A stretch of 64,000 nt of DNA from Chersky-267 sp963744115 (GCA_963744115.1 CAVUSI010000003.1:1612001-1676000), one strand, 5' to 3'. Positions 52,571 to 62,221 are shown, counted from the first letter of the stretch. Numbers and translations are program-made. The notes: a model not told the origin generated them from the sequence alone.

Positions 52571-54841
52571 TCACGTCCCGCTCGCCGGTTCGCCCGCCGC
52601 GATGCCCTCGAGCCAGCCGGCGGCAAGCTCGTGGCGGAGCGCGTCGAGGGCCGGATCGCTCAGCTCGCCGGCGTCGTCGAGGATCGATTCCGCGTGACGG
52701 CGGGCGGATGCCGCGAGGACCCGGTGGTCGAGCCGCTGGAGCGAGGCGATCCGCAGGCGGGGCAGGCCGCTCTGGGCCAGGCCGAGCACGTCGCCCTCCC
52801 GACGAAGCTCGAAGTCCGCCTCGGCCAGCTCGAAGCCGTCGAGCGTCCGGGCCACGGCGACCAGGCGCGCCTGCTCGGTCGTCTCGGTCGAGGTGCGGCC
52901 CGCCACGAGGTCGTCCCAGGCCGCCGTGCTCACCGCCGCGTCCGAGACGAGGGCGCAGTACGAGGCCGCCGTGCCGCGGCCGACCCGGCCGCGCAGCTGG
53001 TGGAGCTGGGCGAGGCCGAACCGGTCGGCTCCCTCGATGACCATGACCGTGGCCTCGGCGACATCGACCCCGACCTCGATCACGGTCGTGCCGACGAGGA
53101 CGTCGAGCTCGCCGTCCCGGAACCGGCTCATCTCGCGGTCCCGTTCGGTCGCCTTCATCCGGCCGTGGACGAGGCCGACGCGGAGCGGGTCGAGGAGCGC
53201 GCGCAGCCGCTCCGCCTCGGACTTCGCGGCCACGGCTCCCTCGTCGTCCGAGTCCTCGATCGCCGGGACCACCACGAACGTCCGATGGCCGTCGTCGGCC
53301 TGGGCGCGGACGAACGTCCATAGCCGGTCGATCTCGGCCGGGTGGCGGACCAGGGTCTGGATCGGCAGCCGTCCGGCGGGCGGCGTGCGCAGGTCGGTGA
53401 CGTCGAGATCGGCGTACAGGACCTGCCCCAGCGTCCGCGGGATGGGGGTGGCGGTCATCAGCAGGACGTGGGGCGCGGTCCCGCCGGCCTTCGCCTCGAG
53501 CTGGCCGCGTTGCTCGACCCCGAACCGATGCTGCTCGTCGATGACGACCAGGCCCAGGTCGCCGAACCGGACGCGGTCCTGGAACAGGGCGTGGGTGCCG
53601 ACGACCACGCCGGCCTGTCCGAGCTCGATCGCCTCGAGAGCGCTCCGCGTCCCCGCCGCGCTGAGCGATCCGGTCAGCAGGGTCACCGGGAGCCCGAGGT
53701 CGTCCAGGAGGTCGGCCAGGGTCACGGCATGCTGTCGGGCGAGCAGGTCCGTCGGAGCGAGCATGGCGCCCTGTCGCCCGGCCCCGGCGACGAGCGCCAG
53801 CGCATACGCCGCCACCGCCGTCTTGCCCGAGCCGACATCACCCTGGAGCAGGCGGAGCATGGGTTCGGGCCGGCCGAGGTCGGCCCGAACGGCGGCCATG
53901 GCCACCTGCTGATCGCCCGTCAGCTCCACCTCGTGGCCGAGCTTGCGGGCGAGCGACCCGCGGATGGCGGTCGTGACCTCCGCGTCGCGGGCGTCGTCGA
54001 CGATGAGCGGCCGAGCCGTCGAGCGCACGCGCTGGCGGCGACGCTGGACCATCCCGAGCTGGAGGGCGAACAGCTCGTCGAACGCCAGCCGGCGGAGGGC
54101 GGCGTCGAGGGCGTCCGGGTCGGCCGGGTAATGGGCGCCCTCGATGGCTCGACCGATCCCGACCAGCGTCTCGGCCCGGACGAGGTCCGCCGGCAGGTAC
54201 TCCGGATAGGCGAGCCCGGCCCGGTCGATCGCCTCGCGCATCGCGACCCGCAGCCGGGCCGCGGCGATGCCGGCCGTGAGCCGGTAGATCGGCACGATCC
54301 GCCCGGCGTGGAGAAGGTCGCCCTCGGCGTCCTCGAGCTGGAACTCGGGATCGTCGAAGGTGACCGCGAAACCGCGCTTCTTGAGCCGACCGCTCAGCAC
54401 GAGGTGGTCGCCGGCGGCGATCCGCCGCTCGATGTAGCGCCGCCCGAACCAGACCGCCTCGGCCTCGCCGGTCTCGTCGCCGACCACGGCCACGGTCCGC
54501 TGGATCCGGCGCCGGAACCCCTGCTCGACGCGGATGGAGCGGACGACCACCTTGGCGCTGACCTGCTCGCCGCCGGCGCGGGCCATCAGCTGGGCGATGG
54601 TCTCCATCACCCGGCGGTCGTCGTACCGGCGCGGCAAGTGGAACAGCAGGTCGCGGACGTAGGCGATCCCCAGGCGCGGACCGACCCGTCGCAAGGTGGC
54701 CGCCGCCGTCAGCCCGCTGTCCCCGATCGGCGTCGACAGGAGCGCCACCGGATCGGTCGGAGCCGGCGCGGGCCGGCGGGCCACGGCACGTGGCCTGCCC
54801 GGGACCGGGTCGCGACGGGGAGTGGCGGGGGTCACGGTCAC
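52571..54841 (-). CDS. recG: ATP-dependent DNA helicase RecG
   Basis: 756 residues. Regresses stalled replication forks. Wedge/OB domain (about 60-230), Walker A RLLQGDVGSGKTAVAAYAL, DEAD-like VVIDEQHRFGVEQRGQL, LMTATPIPRTLG, and the C-terminal QLHQLRGRVGRG with the TRG region. GTG start overlaps the fakA stop (GTGA). Confidence 0.96.
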   Translation of the reverse strand: MTVTPATPRRDPVPGRPRAVARRPAPAPTDPVALLSTPIGDSGLTAAATLRRVGPRLGIAYVRDLLFHLPRRYDDRRVMETIAQLMARAGGEQVSAKVVVRSIRVEQGFRRRIQRTVAVVGDETGEAEAVWFGRRYIERRIAAGDHLVLSGRLKKRGFAVTFDDPEFQLEDAEGDLLHAGRIVPIYRLTAGIAAARLRVAMREAIDRAGLAYPEYLPADLVRAETLVGIGRAIEGAHYPADPDALDAALRRLAFDELFALQLGMVQRRRQRVRSTARPLIVDDARDAEVTTAIRGSLARKLGHEVELTGDQQVAMAAVRADLGRPEPMLRLLQGDVGSGKTAVAAYALALVAGAGRQGAMLAPTDLLARQHAVTLADLLDDLGLPVTLLTGSLSAAGTRSALEAIELGQAGVVVGTHALFQDRVRFGDLGLVVIDEQHRFGVEQRGQLEAKAGGTAPHVLLMTATPIPRTLGQVLYADLDVTDLRTPPAGRLPIQTLVRHPAEIDRLWTFVRAQADDGHRTFVVVPAIEDSDDEGAVAAKSEAERLRALLDPLRVGLVHGRMKATERDREMSRFRDGELDVLVGTTVIEVGVDVAEATVMVIEGADRFGLAQLHQLRGRVGRGTAASYCALVSDAAVSTAAWDDLVAGRTSTETTEQARLVAVARTLDGFELAEADFELRREGDVLGLAQSGLPRLRIASLQRLDHRVLAASARRHAESILDDAGELSDPALDALRHELAAGWLEGIAAGEPASGT

Positions 54842-56604
54842 TCGGCCGAGATGAGGTACCGATAGTGCGGCTGTCCGCCATGGCGGACTTCGACCTCGGC
54901 GCCCGGCCGGGCCTCGGCGATCCGGCCGGCGACGGCCTCGGCGTCGGCCAGCGCGGCATCCTCCCCGTAGAACAGGGTCACCAGCTCGGTCTCGGCCGGA
55001 AGCGTCAGGACGGCGGTCAGGATCGCCTTGTCGGGGTCGGCATCCGCGCTGACCAACCCGTCGTCAGGATCGAGCACGATCGTCTGGCCCTTGCGCACCT
55101 TGTGTCCGCCGACCCGGGCGTCCCGGACGGCGGTCGTGACCTGGAGGGTCGCCAGCCCGCGGCCGCGCTCGGTCATGTCCGGGACGTTGGCGGCTCCGGA
55201 CTCGCCGGGGTCGAGTGCCAGCAACGCCGCGAACCCTTCCGCGGCGTTGCGGGTCGGCACGACGTGGACGGGACGGCTGGCGAGCTCGGCGACCTGGCGC
55301 GCGGCGAGGACGACGTTCGGATTGTTGGGCAGGAGCAGGACCTCGTCGGCGTTCAGGGCGTCGACCGCAGCGAGGAGCTCGCCGGTGCTCGGGTTCGCCG
55401 CCTGGCCGCCGCGGACCACGGCGGCCACGCCGAAGTCGGTGAAGATCGACGCGAGCCCTTCGCCGGCCGCGACCGCCACGACCGCCAGGGGGACGCGCAC
55501 GCCGTCGAGGGCCCCGGGCGCGAACGTCGTCTGGGCGGGCGCCCGACCGTCGGTCGCAGCCGAGGCGTCGTCTCCCGTCGGCGCCGCGCCCGAACCTCCC
55601 GGCGCCGGGTCCGATCCTCCGGGTGCCGTCACGACCCCGGCTCCGGTGAATGCGGACGCGCGGTCCTCACGGATGTCCCGCGCCTGGTGATCGAGGTTCT
55701 CGACGCTGATCCGACTCAGTGCACCGAGTCCGAGCCCGTAGGCGATCGCCCCGTCCGGTCGGTCGCTGTGGACGTGGACCTTGACGGCACGCGTGTCGCC
55801 GGCCACGACGACCGACTCCCCGATCGTCTCGAGATGGGTGCGGATGGCATCGATGTCGAGGTCGTGGCCCGGGCGCGGCTGGAGCAGGTACATCGTCTCG
55901 TAGCCGAACCCCTCGTCGGCGTGGGCCACCAGGACCGACGGCCGGGCGGCGTCGTGGGTCCGGCCCGACACGGCGCCCGCCACGGCCTCGCCGACGACGA
56001 ACTTGAGCGCTCCCTGGAACAGCCGGTAGAGCCCCTGGCCGCCCGAATCGACGACACCGGCCTCGCGCAGGATCGGGAGCAAGCTGGGGGTCTTCGCGAC
56101 GGCCTTCTCGGCGGCGTCGACCGTGGCCGCCAGGACCGTCTCGATCGAATCGTCGAGCTCCGCCGCGATCTTGGCCGCGACGCTCGCCTCGCGGATCACG
56201 GTCAGGATGGTCCCTTCGACCGGCTTCTTCACCGCCGCGTAGGCGGTCTCCGTGCCGAGGGCCAGGCAATGGGCGAGGTCGAGGCCGTTGAAGCGCCGTT
56301 TGCGGGCCAGGCCGCGGGCCATCCCATTGAGGATCTGGCTGGTGATCACCCCGGAGTTGCCTCGGGCGCCCATCAGCGCCCCGAAGCTGATGGCCGCCGC
56401 GATCCGGTCCGCCGGCTGGCCCGCGGCTCCCTCGGCTTCCTCGAGCGCGACGCGGACGGTCGCGTACATGTTCGAGCCGGTGTCGCCGTCCGGGACCGGG
56501 AACACGTTCAACTCGTTGATCTCGTCGACGTGCGTTTCGAGGTTCGCGACCGCGGCCCGGAACGCCGCCAGGAGCCCCGCTCCGTCGCAACTGCGACGGG
56601 TCAC
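54838..56604 (-). CDS. fakA: Fatty acid kinase catalytic subunit FakA-like (DhaL/DegV-linked)
   Basis: 588 residues. N-terminal DhaL kinase domain with the metal/ADP motif NVFPVPDGDTGSNM and ISFGALMGARGNSGVITSQI, a middle domain with GGQGLYRLFQGALKF and DEGFGYETMYLLQ, a Gly/Pro/Ala linker (about 355-395), and a C-terminal FakA domain. With FakB it phosphorylates exogenous fatty acids for PlsX/PlsY; no fakB in the window, but plsX is nearby. GTG start overlaps the asp23 stop (GTGA). Confidence 0.88.
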   Translation of the reverse strand: MTRRSCDGAGLLAAFRAAVANLETHVDEINELNVFPVPDGDTGSNMYATVRVALEEAEGAAGQPADRIAAAISFGALMGARGNSGVITSQILNGMARGLARKRRFNGLDLAHCLALGTETAYAAVKKPVEGTILTVIREASVAAKIAAELDDSIETVLAATVDAAEKAVAKTPSLLPILREAGVVDSGGQGLYRLFQGALKFVVGEAVAGAVSGRTHDAARPSVLVAHADEGFGYETMYLLQPRPGHDLDIDAIRTHLETIGESVVVAGDTRAVKVHVHSDRPDGAIAYGLGLGALSRISVENLDHQARDIREDRASAFTGAGVVTAPGGSDPAPGGSGAAPTGDDASAATDGRAPAQTTFAPGALDGVRVPLAVVAVAAGEGLASIFTDFGVAAVVRGGQAANPSTGELLAAVDALNADEVLLLPNNPNVVLAARQVAELASRPVHVVPTRNAAEGFAALLALDPGESGAANVPDMTERGRGLATLQVTTAVRDARVGGHKVRKGQTIVLDPDDGLVSADADPDKAILTAVLTLPAETELVTLFYGEDAALADAEAVAGRIAEARPGAEVEVRHGGQPHYRYLISAE

Positions 56605-56984
56605 CGGCCGTCCGTCTCGGGTGGGGCCGGCGGGCCCTCGGCGGAGGGCTCGTAGCGCATCCCGCCGATATGGATGGTCAGGCGGTCCGGCTCTCGGTCG
56701 AGCGCCCGACGGAGGGCATAGCGGACCGCCGAATCGACCTGTCGCGCGACCTCGGCGACCGGCAGGCCGAACCCGACGGTCAGCCGGAGATCGACGATGA
56801 AGGCGTCCCCGGTCCGGACCCGGATGCCCCGACCGCGAAGGCCGACCAGCCGTCGGACCGAGCCGAGCGGTCCATCGTCGACGAAGCCCGAGACGCCGTA
56901 GCTTCCGAGCACGGCGGTGCGGACGATCTCGTCGATCGCCCGTCTGGTGACGAGCGACCGACCCGTCACGGAGGGCTCGGGCAT
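56601..56984 (-). CDS. Asp23/Gls24 family protein (second paralog)
   Basis: 127 residues of the Asp23/DUF322 fold: LVTRRAIDEIVRTAVLGSYG, FIVDLRLTVGFGLPVAEVAR, AVRYALRRALDREPDRLTIH. Asp23 just before fakA is a conserved pair in Firmicutes and Actinobacteria. It is first in its operon, divergent from rpmB. Confidence 0.85.
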   Translation of the reverse strand: MPEPSVTGRSLVTRRAIDEIVRTAVLGSYGVSGFVDDGPLGSVRRLVGLRGRGIRVRTGDAFIVDLRLTVGFGLPVAEVARQVDSAVRYALRRALDREPDRLTIHIGGMRYEPSAEGPPAPPETDGR

Positions 56985-57059
56985 GCGGGGCTTGCCTCCG
57001 CTGTGGGCCGCCCAGGGTCAGGCTGGGGCGAGCGGCCGTTCGGGATCCCGTGGTCGATG

Positions 57060-57068
57060 TGCTATCGT
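57060..57068 (+). promoter_or_regulatory. Extended -10 promoter for rpmB
   Basis: TGCTATCGT on the plus strand, 62 bases before the rpmB start. Confidence 0.5.
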
Positions 57069-57130
57069 ACCGCCTGCCCGAGCCCGTCGCGGCCCGTGGC
57101 CAAGACCCGAACCACCGTCTGAGGACCGAC

Positions 57131-57331
57131 ATGGCCCGCGCTTGCGCCGTCTGCGGCAAGGTCTCGATGGGCGGCTTCAACCCGCAGTCGTCGGGGATGA
57201 ACCGCGTGCGAGCCCACCGTCGCTATCAGCCGAACCTCCAGCCGCTCATCGTCTCGACCCCCAAGGGCGAGGCGAAGAAGCAGCTCGTCTGCACCCGCTG
57301 CCGACGCACGCTCGCCAAGGCGAGCCGCTAG
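57131..57331 (+). CDS. rpmB: 50S ribosomal protein L28
   Basis: 66 residues. CAVCGKVSMGGFNPQSSGMN and RYQPNLQPLIV are typical, and the Cys pairs (CAVC and CTRC) mark the zinc-binding form. Start at ATG 57131 with a weak GAGGA site. Single gene on the plus strand, divergent from asp23-fakA-recG. Confidence 0.96.
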   Translation: MARACAVCGKVSMGGFNPQSSGMNRVRAHRRYQPNLQPLIVSTPKGEAKKQLVCTRCRRTLAKASR

Positions 57332-57360
57332 CCCACTCCGCGCGGCACCATCGCGCCGGC

Positions 57361-57804
57361 TCAGCCCGCGGTGTCGAGCCAGATCGTGAACGGGCCGTCG
57401 TTGACCAGCTCGACCGCCATCTCGGCACCGAAGCGGCCCCGCGCCACGGTCACCCCCAGGCCTTCGAGCGTCGCGGCGAAGCGCTCGTAGAGACGTTCGG
57501 CCAGGTCGGGAGGAGCCGCTCCGGTGAACCCGGGCCGCCGGCCCCTCGCCGTGTCCGCGAACAGCGTGAACTGGCTGACGACCAGGATCGCCCCACCGGC
57601 GTCGGCCAGCGAGCGGTTCGTCCGTCCCTCGTCGTCGCGGAAGACCCGCAGCTCGGTGACGCGCCGGGCCAGCGCGTCCGTCACCCCCTCGTCGTCGTCG
57701 GGCCCGACCCCGAGCAGCACGAGCAGGCCGAGCCCGATCGCGCCGACCGACACGCCGTCGACCCGGACCTCCGCCCGAACGACCCGCTGGAGCAGGGCGC
57801 GCAC
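57361..57804 (-). CDS. dtd: D-aminoacyl-tRNA deacylase
   Basis: 147 residues. Hydrolyses D-amino acids and misacylated Gly from tRNA. RALLQRVVRAEVRVDG, the catalytic SQFTLFAD and the GFTGAAPPDLAERLYERF region are present; the C-terminal NDGPFTIWLDTAG matches. GTG start at 57804. Confidence 0.95.
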   Translation of the reverse strand: MRALLQRVVRAEVRVDGVSVGAIGLGLLVLLGVGPDDDEGVTDALARRVTELRVFRDDEGRTNRSLADAGGAILVVSQFTLFADTARGRRPGFTGAAPPDLAERLYERFAATLEGLGVTVARGRFGAEMAVELVNDGPFTIWLDTAG

Positions 57805-57820
57805 CCGCGGACTCCTCCGC

Positions 57821-59032
57821 CTACCGGCTGAGCAGGCCGGCGGCGCTCCGCCACAGCCCGCCGAGGATGGCCAGCCACGGCAGGAGGTACAGCACGGTCG
57901 ATCCGCCACCGAGCCCACCGGTCGTGTTCATCCAGTACGCCAGCGCGCCGCCGAGCCCCGCCACGACCAGTCCCTGGGCCACGATCGTCCAGCGGATGCG
58001 CCGGCCGAGCCGCCCCAGGGCCCCGCGGTCCCCCGCCTCGACGGCTTCGACGCCCGCCTCCAGCTCGTCGTCGGCCGCATCGTCGACCGCCCGGCGGAAC
58101 CAGCCCGGGGCGTGGATCACCGCCCAATAGGCGGCCGAGGCATACAGCAGCCCACCGATGATGTCGACGACGTAGTGATCGGCCAGGTAGACGATCGAGA
58201 ACCAGACGCAGACCGAGTAGGCCAGGAGCACCCAGCCGACGCGGCCGAACGCCCGTCGGGCGAACAGGAAGCCGAGGAACGGGAAGCCGGCATGGAGTGA
58301 CGGGAACGCTGCGACCTGGTTCGGGTTGATGTCGTAGACCGTGTAGCTATAGATGTAGTTGCCCTGGAACCCGAACAGCCCGGCCAGCTGGTCGAAGCCC
58401 TGCGCCTTGAGGTAGGCGATCGCCGGCAGGCCGTCGGGTCCGGGCAGGTAGCCGTGCTCCGCGGCCCACCACGGCGGCGCGACCGGCAGCAGGACGTACG
58501 TGACGAACCCCGCCATCGCCAGCAGGATGAGCGCGGCCACGAAGTCGTAGTAGACGCGACGGCGGCGGAGCCACAGGAAGAACCCGACGGCGATCGGCAG
58601 CGGGAAGTGAAGAAAGTAGAAGACGGTCGCCAGGGAGGCGAGGACGTCGGGTCCGGTCGGCGGGTGAAGTGCGTCCTGGAGGACCTGGGTCGGGAGGTTG
58701 CCGAGGAAGAGCGTGCGCTCGAGGGCGAGGATGTCGGTGACGTGGACGGCCAACCCGATGTTGTCCGCGTAGCCGCGCATCAGCTCGTAGGCGAAGAACA
58801 GGCCGATGAACGGGATCCAGTCCCGGAGGAAGAGCCGCCCGCGGCCGAGCAGCACGGCCGCAAGCCCGAATGCGACGAGGAGGACATCCGGGGTGATCGA
58901 CACCCCGCGGACCAGCATGAGCGCCGACAGGATCACGATGTAAGCGCCGACCGCCCACATCAGGATGCGTTCGTTCCGCCGCCCGAGCCGGGCGGCCTCG
59001 GGGGTCTCGGGCGCGTCCGTCGCCTCGGTCAC
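57821..59032 (-). CDS. PAP2-family phosphatase / inositolphosphotransferase-like membrane protein
   Basis: 403 residues with about nine membrane helices. The PAP2 active site is complete: AAFPSLHAGFPF and, later, YLADHYVVDIIGG; it has the Aur1/PAP2_3-like layout with a large preceding region (GRLFLRDWIPFIGLFFAYEL) rather than a short lipid phosphatase. Substrate unknown; a role in inositol-phospholipid or undecaprenyl-PP chemistry is possible. GTG start overlaps the rpe stop. Confidence 0.8.
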   Translation of the reverse strand: MTEATDAPETPEAARLGRRNERILMWAVGAYIVILSALMLVRGVSITPDVLLVAFGLAAVLLGRGRLFLRDWIPFIGLFFAYELMRGYADNIGLAVHVTDILALERTLFLGNLPTQVLQDALHPPTGPDVLASLATVFYFLHFPLPIAVGFFLWLRRRRVYYDFVAALILLAMAGFVTYVLLPVAPPWWAAEHGYLPGPDGLPAIAYLKAQGFDQLAGLFGFQGNYIYSYTVYDINPNQVAAFPSLHAGFPFLGFLFARRAFGRVGWVLLAYSVCVWFSIVYLADHYVVDIIGGLLYASAAYWAVIHAPGWFRRAVDDAADDELEAGVEAVEAGDRGALGRLGRRIRWTIVAQGLVVAGLGGALAYWMNTTGGLGGGSTVLYLLPWLAILGGLWRSAAGLLSR

Positions 59033-59997
59033 GACGCGGGAGCCGCGTACGAGCTCCGCCAGGCGTCGGCTTCCTCGTACGCCGCGGCGCGTTCGGTCGC
59101 GTAGCGCTCGAGGGTGAGCGTCTCGACCTGGCGAGGCACCATCAGCTCGTAGTCGCGCACTCCGTCCGGGTTCATCCGGCCGTCGGCCCGCAGCATGATG
59201 ACCGGGATCCCGCCGTCCTCGATGACCGTCCGCAGCTTCGTCCCCACGTGCAGCGGCAGGCTGGCGATGCTCCGCCACTCGTCACGCGGGACCGGCGGCT
59301 TGCCGTGGTTGAGCTCGAAGGCGTAGCCCTCGTCGGCCAGGGCTCGCACGAGGCGGATCTCGCGGCCCATGTCGTGCCCCTTGTGGAACAGGGCCGAGCC
59401 GACCACGAGGATGTCGACGCCGAGCCCGCCGACGTACTCGGCGGTCTCGCGGTTGATCCCGCCGTCGACGTGGACCTCGCCACCGAGCGGGAGGTAGCTC
59501 AGGAGGTCGTGCGCACCGACGATCTTGCGGGCGGCGTCGCGCATGAACGACTGGCCGCCGAAGCCCGGCTCCACCGTCATCACCAGGACGATGTCGATCA
59601 GCTCCCGGTAGCGGGCGAGCGCCCGGACCGGCGTCTTCGGCTTGAGCGCGAGCCCCGCGGCCCGCCCGGCCTCGCGGATCCGGCGCAGGGTCGGCTCGAT
59701 CGGCTCATCGATCTCGACGTGGAACGTGATCGAGTCGCTGCCCGCCGCGATGAACTCCTCGACGTAGCGACTCGGCTCACTGATCATCAGGTGGACGTCG
59801 AACGGCAGTTCGGTCCGCGGACGAAGGGCCTTGACGGTCCTGGCGCCGAAGGTGATGTTGGGGACGAAGTGGCCGTCCATCACGTCGAGGTGGATGCGGT
59901 CGGCGCCGGCCTTCTCGACCCGGCGGACGGCATGGCCGAGGTTCGCCAGGTCGCTGTCGAGGATGCTCGCGGCCACGCGAGCCCGACCGCCGGCCAT
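59029..59997 (-). CDS. rpe: Ribulose-phosphate 3-epimerase with extra C-terminal module
   Basis: 322 residues against the usual 220. The TIM barrel is complete: RVAASILDSDLANLGHAVRR, IHLDVMDGHFVPNITFG, MTVEPGFGGQSFM and EVHVDGGIN. After residue about 220 there is a further 100-residue stretch (from about GYAFELNHGKPPV to the end, with TVIEDGGIPVIMLRADGRMN) that I do not recognise. It is not low-complexity and could be a fused small domain. Interconverts ribulose-5-P and xylulose-5-P. Confidence 0.9.
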   Translation of the reverse strand: MAGGRARVAASILDSDLANLGHAVRRVEKAGADRIHLDVMDGHFVPNITFGARTVKALRPRTELPFDVHLMISEPSRYVEEFIAAGSDSITFHVEIDEPIEPTLRRIREAGRAAGLALKPKTPVRALARYRELIDIVLVMTVEPGFGGQSFMRDAARKIVGAHDLLSYLPLGGEVHVDGGINRETAEYVGGLGVDILVVGSALFHKGHDMGREIRLVRALADEGYAFELNHGKPPVPRDEWRSIASLPLHVGTKLRTVIEDGGIPVIMLRADGRMNPDGVRDYELMVPRQVETLTLERYATERAAAYEEADAWRSSYAAPAS

Positions 59998-60002
59998 CCC
60001 GG

Positions 60003-61277
60003 TCAGCCGCCGACCGCCCGGAGCGCTGCGGCGCTGTCGCGCACGAGGAGCTCGCGCCGGCGAGCCACGACCGGCGCAGCCGGCTCGCCCGCCCGCTCCG
60101 CGGCCAGCTGGCCACAGGCCGCGCCGATCTCCTGGCCGCGGTTCCGCCGGATCGTGACCGCGATCCGGTCCTGTCGGAGCCGTGCCGCGAACCCCTCGAT
60201 CCGGTCCATCGGGCTGGCTCGCCACGGCGTGTGGGCGACCGGGTTCATCGGGATGAGGTTCACGTGGCACAGGTCCCCGCGCAGCAGGTCGGCCATCGCG
60301 GCGGCGTCGGCCGGGGTGTCGTTCACCCCGTCGATGAGGGTGACCTCGTAGGAGATCCGGCGCCCGGTGACCTCGGCGTGGTCGCGCGCCGCGGCGACGA
60401 CCTCGGCGACCGGCCAGCGGCGGTTGAGCGGGACGAGGACGTCCCGCAGCGGATCGCGGGCGGCATGCAGGCTGACGGCCAGGGTGAACTGCGGTCCGAG
60501 CGCGGTCAGGCGGCGGATCCCCGGCACGACCCCGCTCGTGCTGACCGTGATGTGGCGGGCGCCGAGGCCGAACCGATGCGGGTCCGACAGGGCGGTCACG
60601 GCCTCCATCACCCGATCGAGATTGAGCAGCGGCTCGCCCATGCCCATGAACACCACGTTGGTCAGGCGACGACCCGCCGCCGTCAGCCGGCGGGCTGCCG
60701 ACCGGACCTGGTCGACGATCTCGGCCGTCTCGAGATCCCGCGAGAACCCCAGCTCACCGGTCGCGCAGAAGGGGCAGCCGACCGCACAGCCGGCCTGGCT
60801 CGAGATGCAGACCGTGTCGCGCTGGCGATTGGCGCCGCGGGCCGGGTAATGCATCAGGACCGACTCGACCAGGGCACCGTCGGACAGCCGGTGGAGCGCC
60901 TTCTCGGTCTGGCCGCCATCGCCCGGTCGGACGTCGGTCGCGGTCAAGGTGTCGAACCGGAACGCCGCATCGAGCTGGTCGCGGAGTGCAGACGGCAGGG
61001 TCCGGACCTCGGCCCCGGCCTGCGCCCCGCCGCTCCCACCCGCCCAGATCGCATCCGCGACCTGGCGGACCCGGTACCCCGGCTGGGAGCGATCCGCGAA
61101 CCAGGCGGCCAGGACGTCGGGTTCGAGACCCGACAGTCCGGGACGTGGATCGCGGACCGGACCGAGGGTCGACGGTGGCGAGCCTGACCGGGCATCTGGC
61201 GTCTGGGCGTCGGTCACGCCGGGCATTGTCGCACGCGGCCCCTCCGCGCTCGGGGCGTGCGGTGGCACGCGGGTCAT
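60003..61277 (-). CDS. rlmN: Dual-specificity 23S rRNA/tRNA (adenine-C2) methyltransferase RlmN
   Basis: 424 residues. Radical-SAM methylase; cluster motif CAVGCPFCATGELGFSR with CxxxCxxC, VVFMGMGEPLLNLDRVMEAV, STSGVVPGIRRL and the C-terminal catalytic Cys in RNRGQEIGAACGQLA. The first 40 residues are a Pro/Ser-rich extension; the ATG at 61277 overlaps the fmt stop (ATGA), but an inner ATG (MPGVTDAQ) is possible. Confidence 0.95.
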   Translation of the reverse strand: MTRVPPHAPSAEGPRATMPGVTDAQTPDARSGSPPSTLGPVRDPRPGLSGLEPDVLAAWFADRSQPGYRVRQVADAIWAGGSGGAQAGAEVRTLPSALRDQLDAAFRFDTLTATDVRPGDGGQTEKALHRLSDGALVESVLMHYPARGANRQRDTVCISSQAGCAVGCPFCATGELGFSRDLETAEIVDQVRSAARRLTAAGRRLTNVVFMGMGEPLLNLDRVMEAVTALSDPHRFGLGARHITVSTSGVVPGIRRLTALGPQFTLAVSLHAARDPLRDVLVPLNRRWPVAEVVAAARDHAEVTGRRISYEVTLIDGVNDTPADAAAMADLLRGDLCHVNLIPMNPVAHTPWRASPMDRIEGFAARLRQDRIAVTIRRNRGQEIGAACGQLAAERAGEPAAPVVARRRELLVRDSAAALRAVGG

Positions 61278-62221
61278 CCGCCGGGCAGCACGATCGGATC
61301 GAGCGTCCGCCCGCGAAGGAACGCGTCGCCGGTCATCCGCCGCCCGCCCGACGGCTGGACCTCTTCGAGGAGGAGGCGGCCGGCGGCCGTGGTCAGCGCC
61401 GGGCGGGTGCCGTGCCGGGCGAGCCGTCCCGGGACGTCGACTCCCTCCGACGGCACGGCCAGGGCACGCCAGACGGTGAGTCGACCGCCCGGGGTCTCGA
61501 GGTAGCTCCCCGGCCAGGGCTGATATGCCCGGACCTGCCGGGCGAGAACGGCTGCCGGTCGGGACGGGTCGAGCCGTCCATCCTCACGGCGCAGCGGGCG
61601 GGTCAGGGACGCGGCGTCCTCGTCCTGCGGCCGGGCGGCGATCGAACCGTCCAGCCAGCGTGGGAGGATCCGGGCCAGCAGCTCCCCACCGACGGCCGCG
61701 GCCCGAGCCTCGAGCTCGGGGGCGGTCTCGGTCCCGTCGAGCGGCCACGCCTCGCTCGCGACGATCGGTCCGGTATCGAGACCGGCGTCCATCCGGATGA
61801 TCGTCACCCCTGTCGTGTCGTCGCCGGCGAGGATGGCGGCGGGGATCGGCGTCGCACCCCGATGGCGCGGCAGGAGCGACGGGTGGACATTGAGGATCCC
61901 TCGTGGCGGCAGGTCGAGGACCGCCGGCGGGACGATCCGGCCGTAGTCGGCGAGGACGCCGAGCGACGCCCGGAGCGAGGCCACGGCGTCGATCGCCGTC
62001 TGGTCGCGGATGCTCGACGGGCGGAGCAGGGGCAGGCCGAGCGCCGCGGCGTGGGCGGCGAGCGGGGTCGGTATCGGTTCGTGACGTCGACCGACCGGTC
62101 GGTCCGGGGCCGAGACCACCCCGACGATGTCGACCTCCGGCGCCGCGAGGAGCGCCTCGAGGATCGGGACGGCGAATGCGCCGCTTCCGAAGAACACGGT
62201 CCGGACGACGTCGTGGGTCAC
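61274..62221 (-). CDS. fmt: Methionyl-tRNA formyltransferase
   Basis: 315 residues. Formylates initiator Met-tRNA. TVFFGSGAFAVPILEALL, the folate site NVHPSLLPRHRGATPI and MDAGLDTGPIV are conserved; C-terminal tRNA-binding domain shorter than in Escherichia coli. Follows def by 66 bases, the usual pair. Confidence 0.96.
   Translation of the reverse strand: MTHDVVRTVFFGSGAFAVPILEALLAAPEVDIVGVVSAPDRPVGRRHEPIPTPLAAHAAALGLPLLRPSSIRDQTAIDAVASLRASLGVLADYGRIVPPAVLDLPPRGILNVHPSLLPRHRGATPIPAAILAGDDTTGVTIIRMDAGLDTGPIVASEAWPLDGTETAPELEARAAAVGGELLARILPRWLDGSIAARPQDEDAASLTRPLRREDGRLDPSRPAAVLARQVRAYQPWPGSYLETPGGRLTVWRALAVPSEGVDVPGRLARHGTRPALTTAAGRLLLEEVQPSGGRRMTGDAFLRGRTLDPIVLPGG

Noticed and set aside
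54838..57180. FakA with a 190-residue N-terminal extension
   Set aside because: The extra part overlaps the asp23 gene in another frame; the GTGA overlap at 56601-56604 marks the start.
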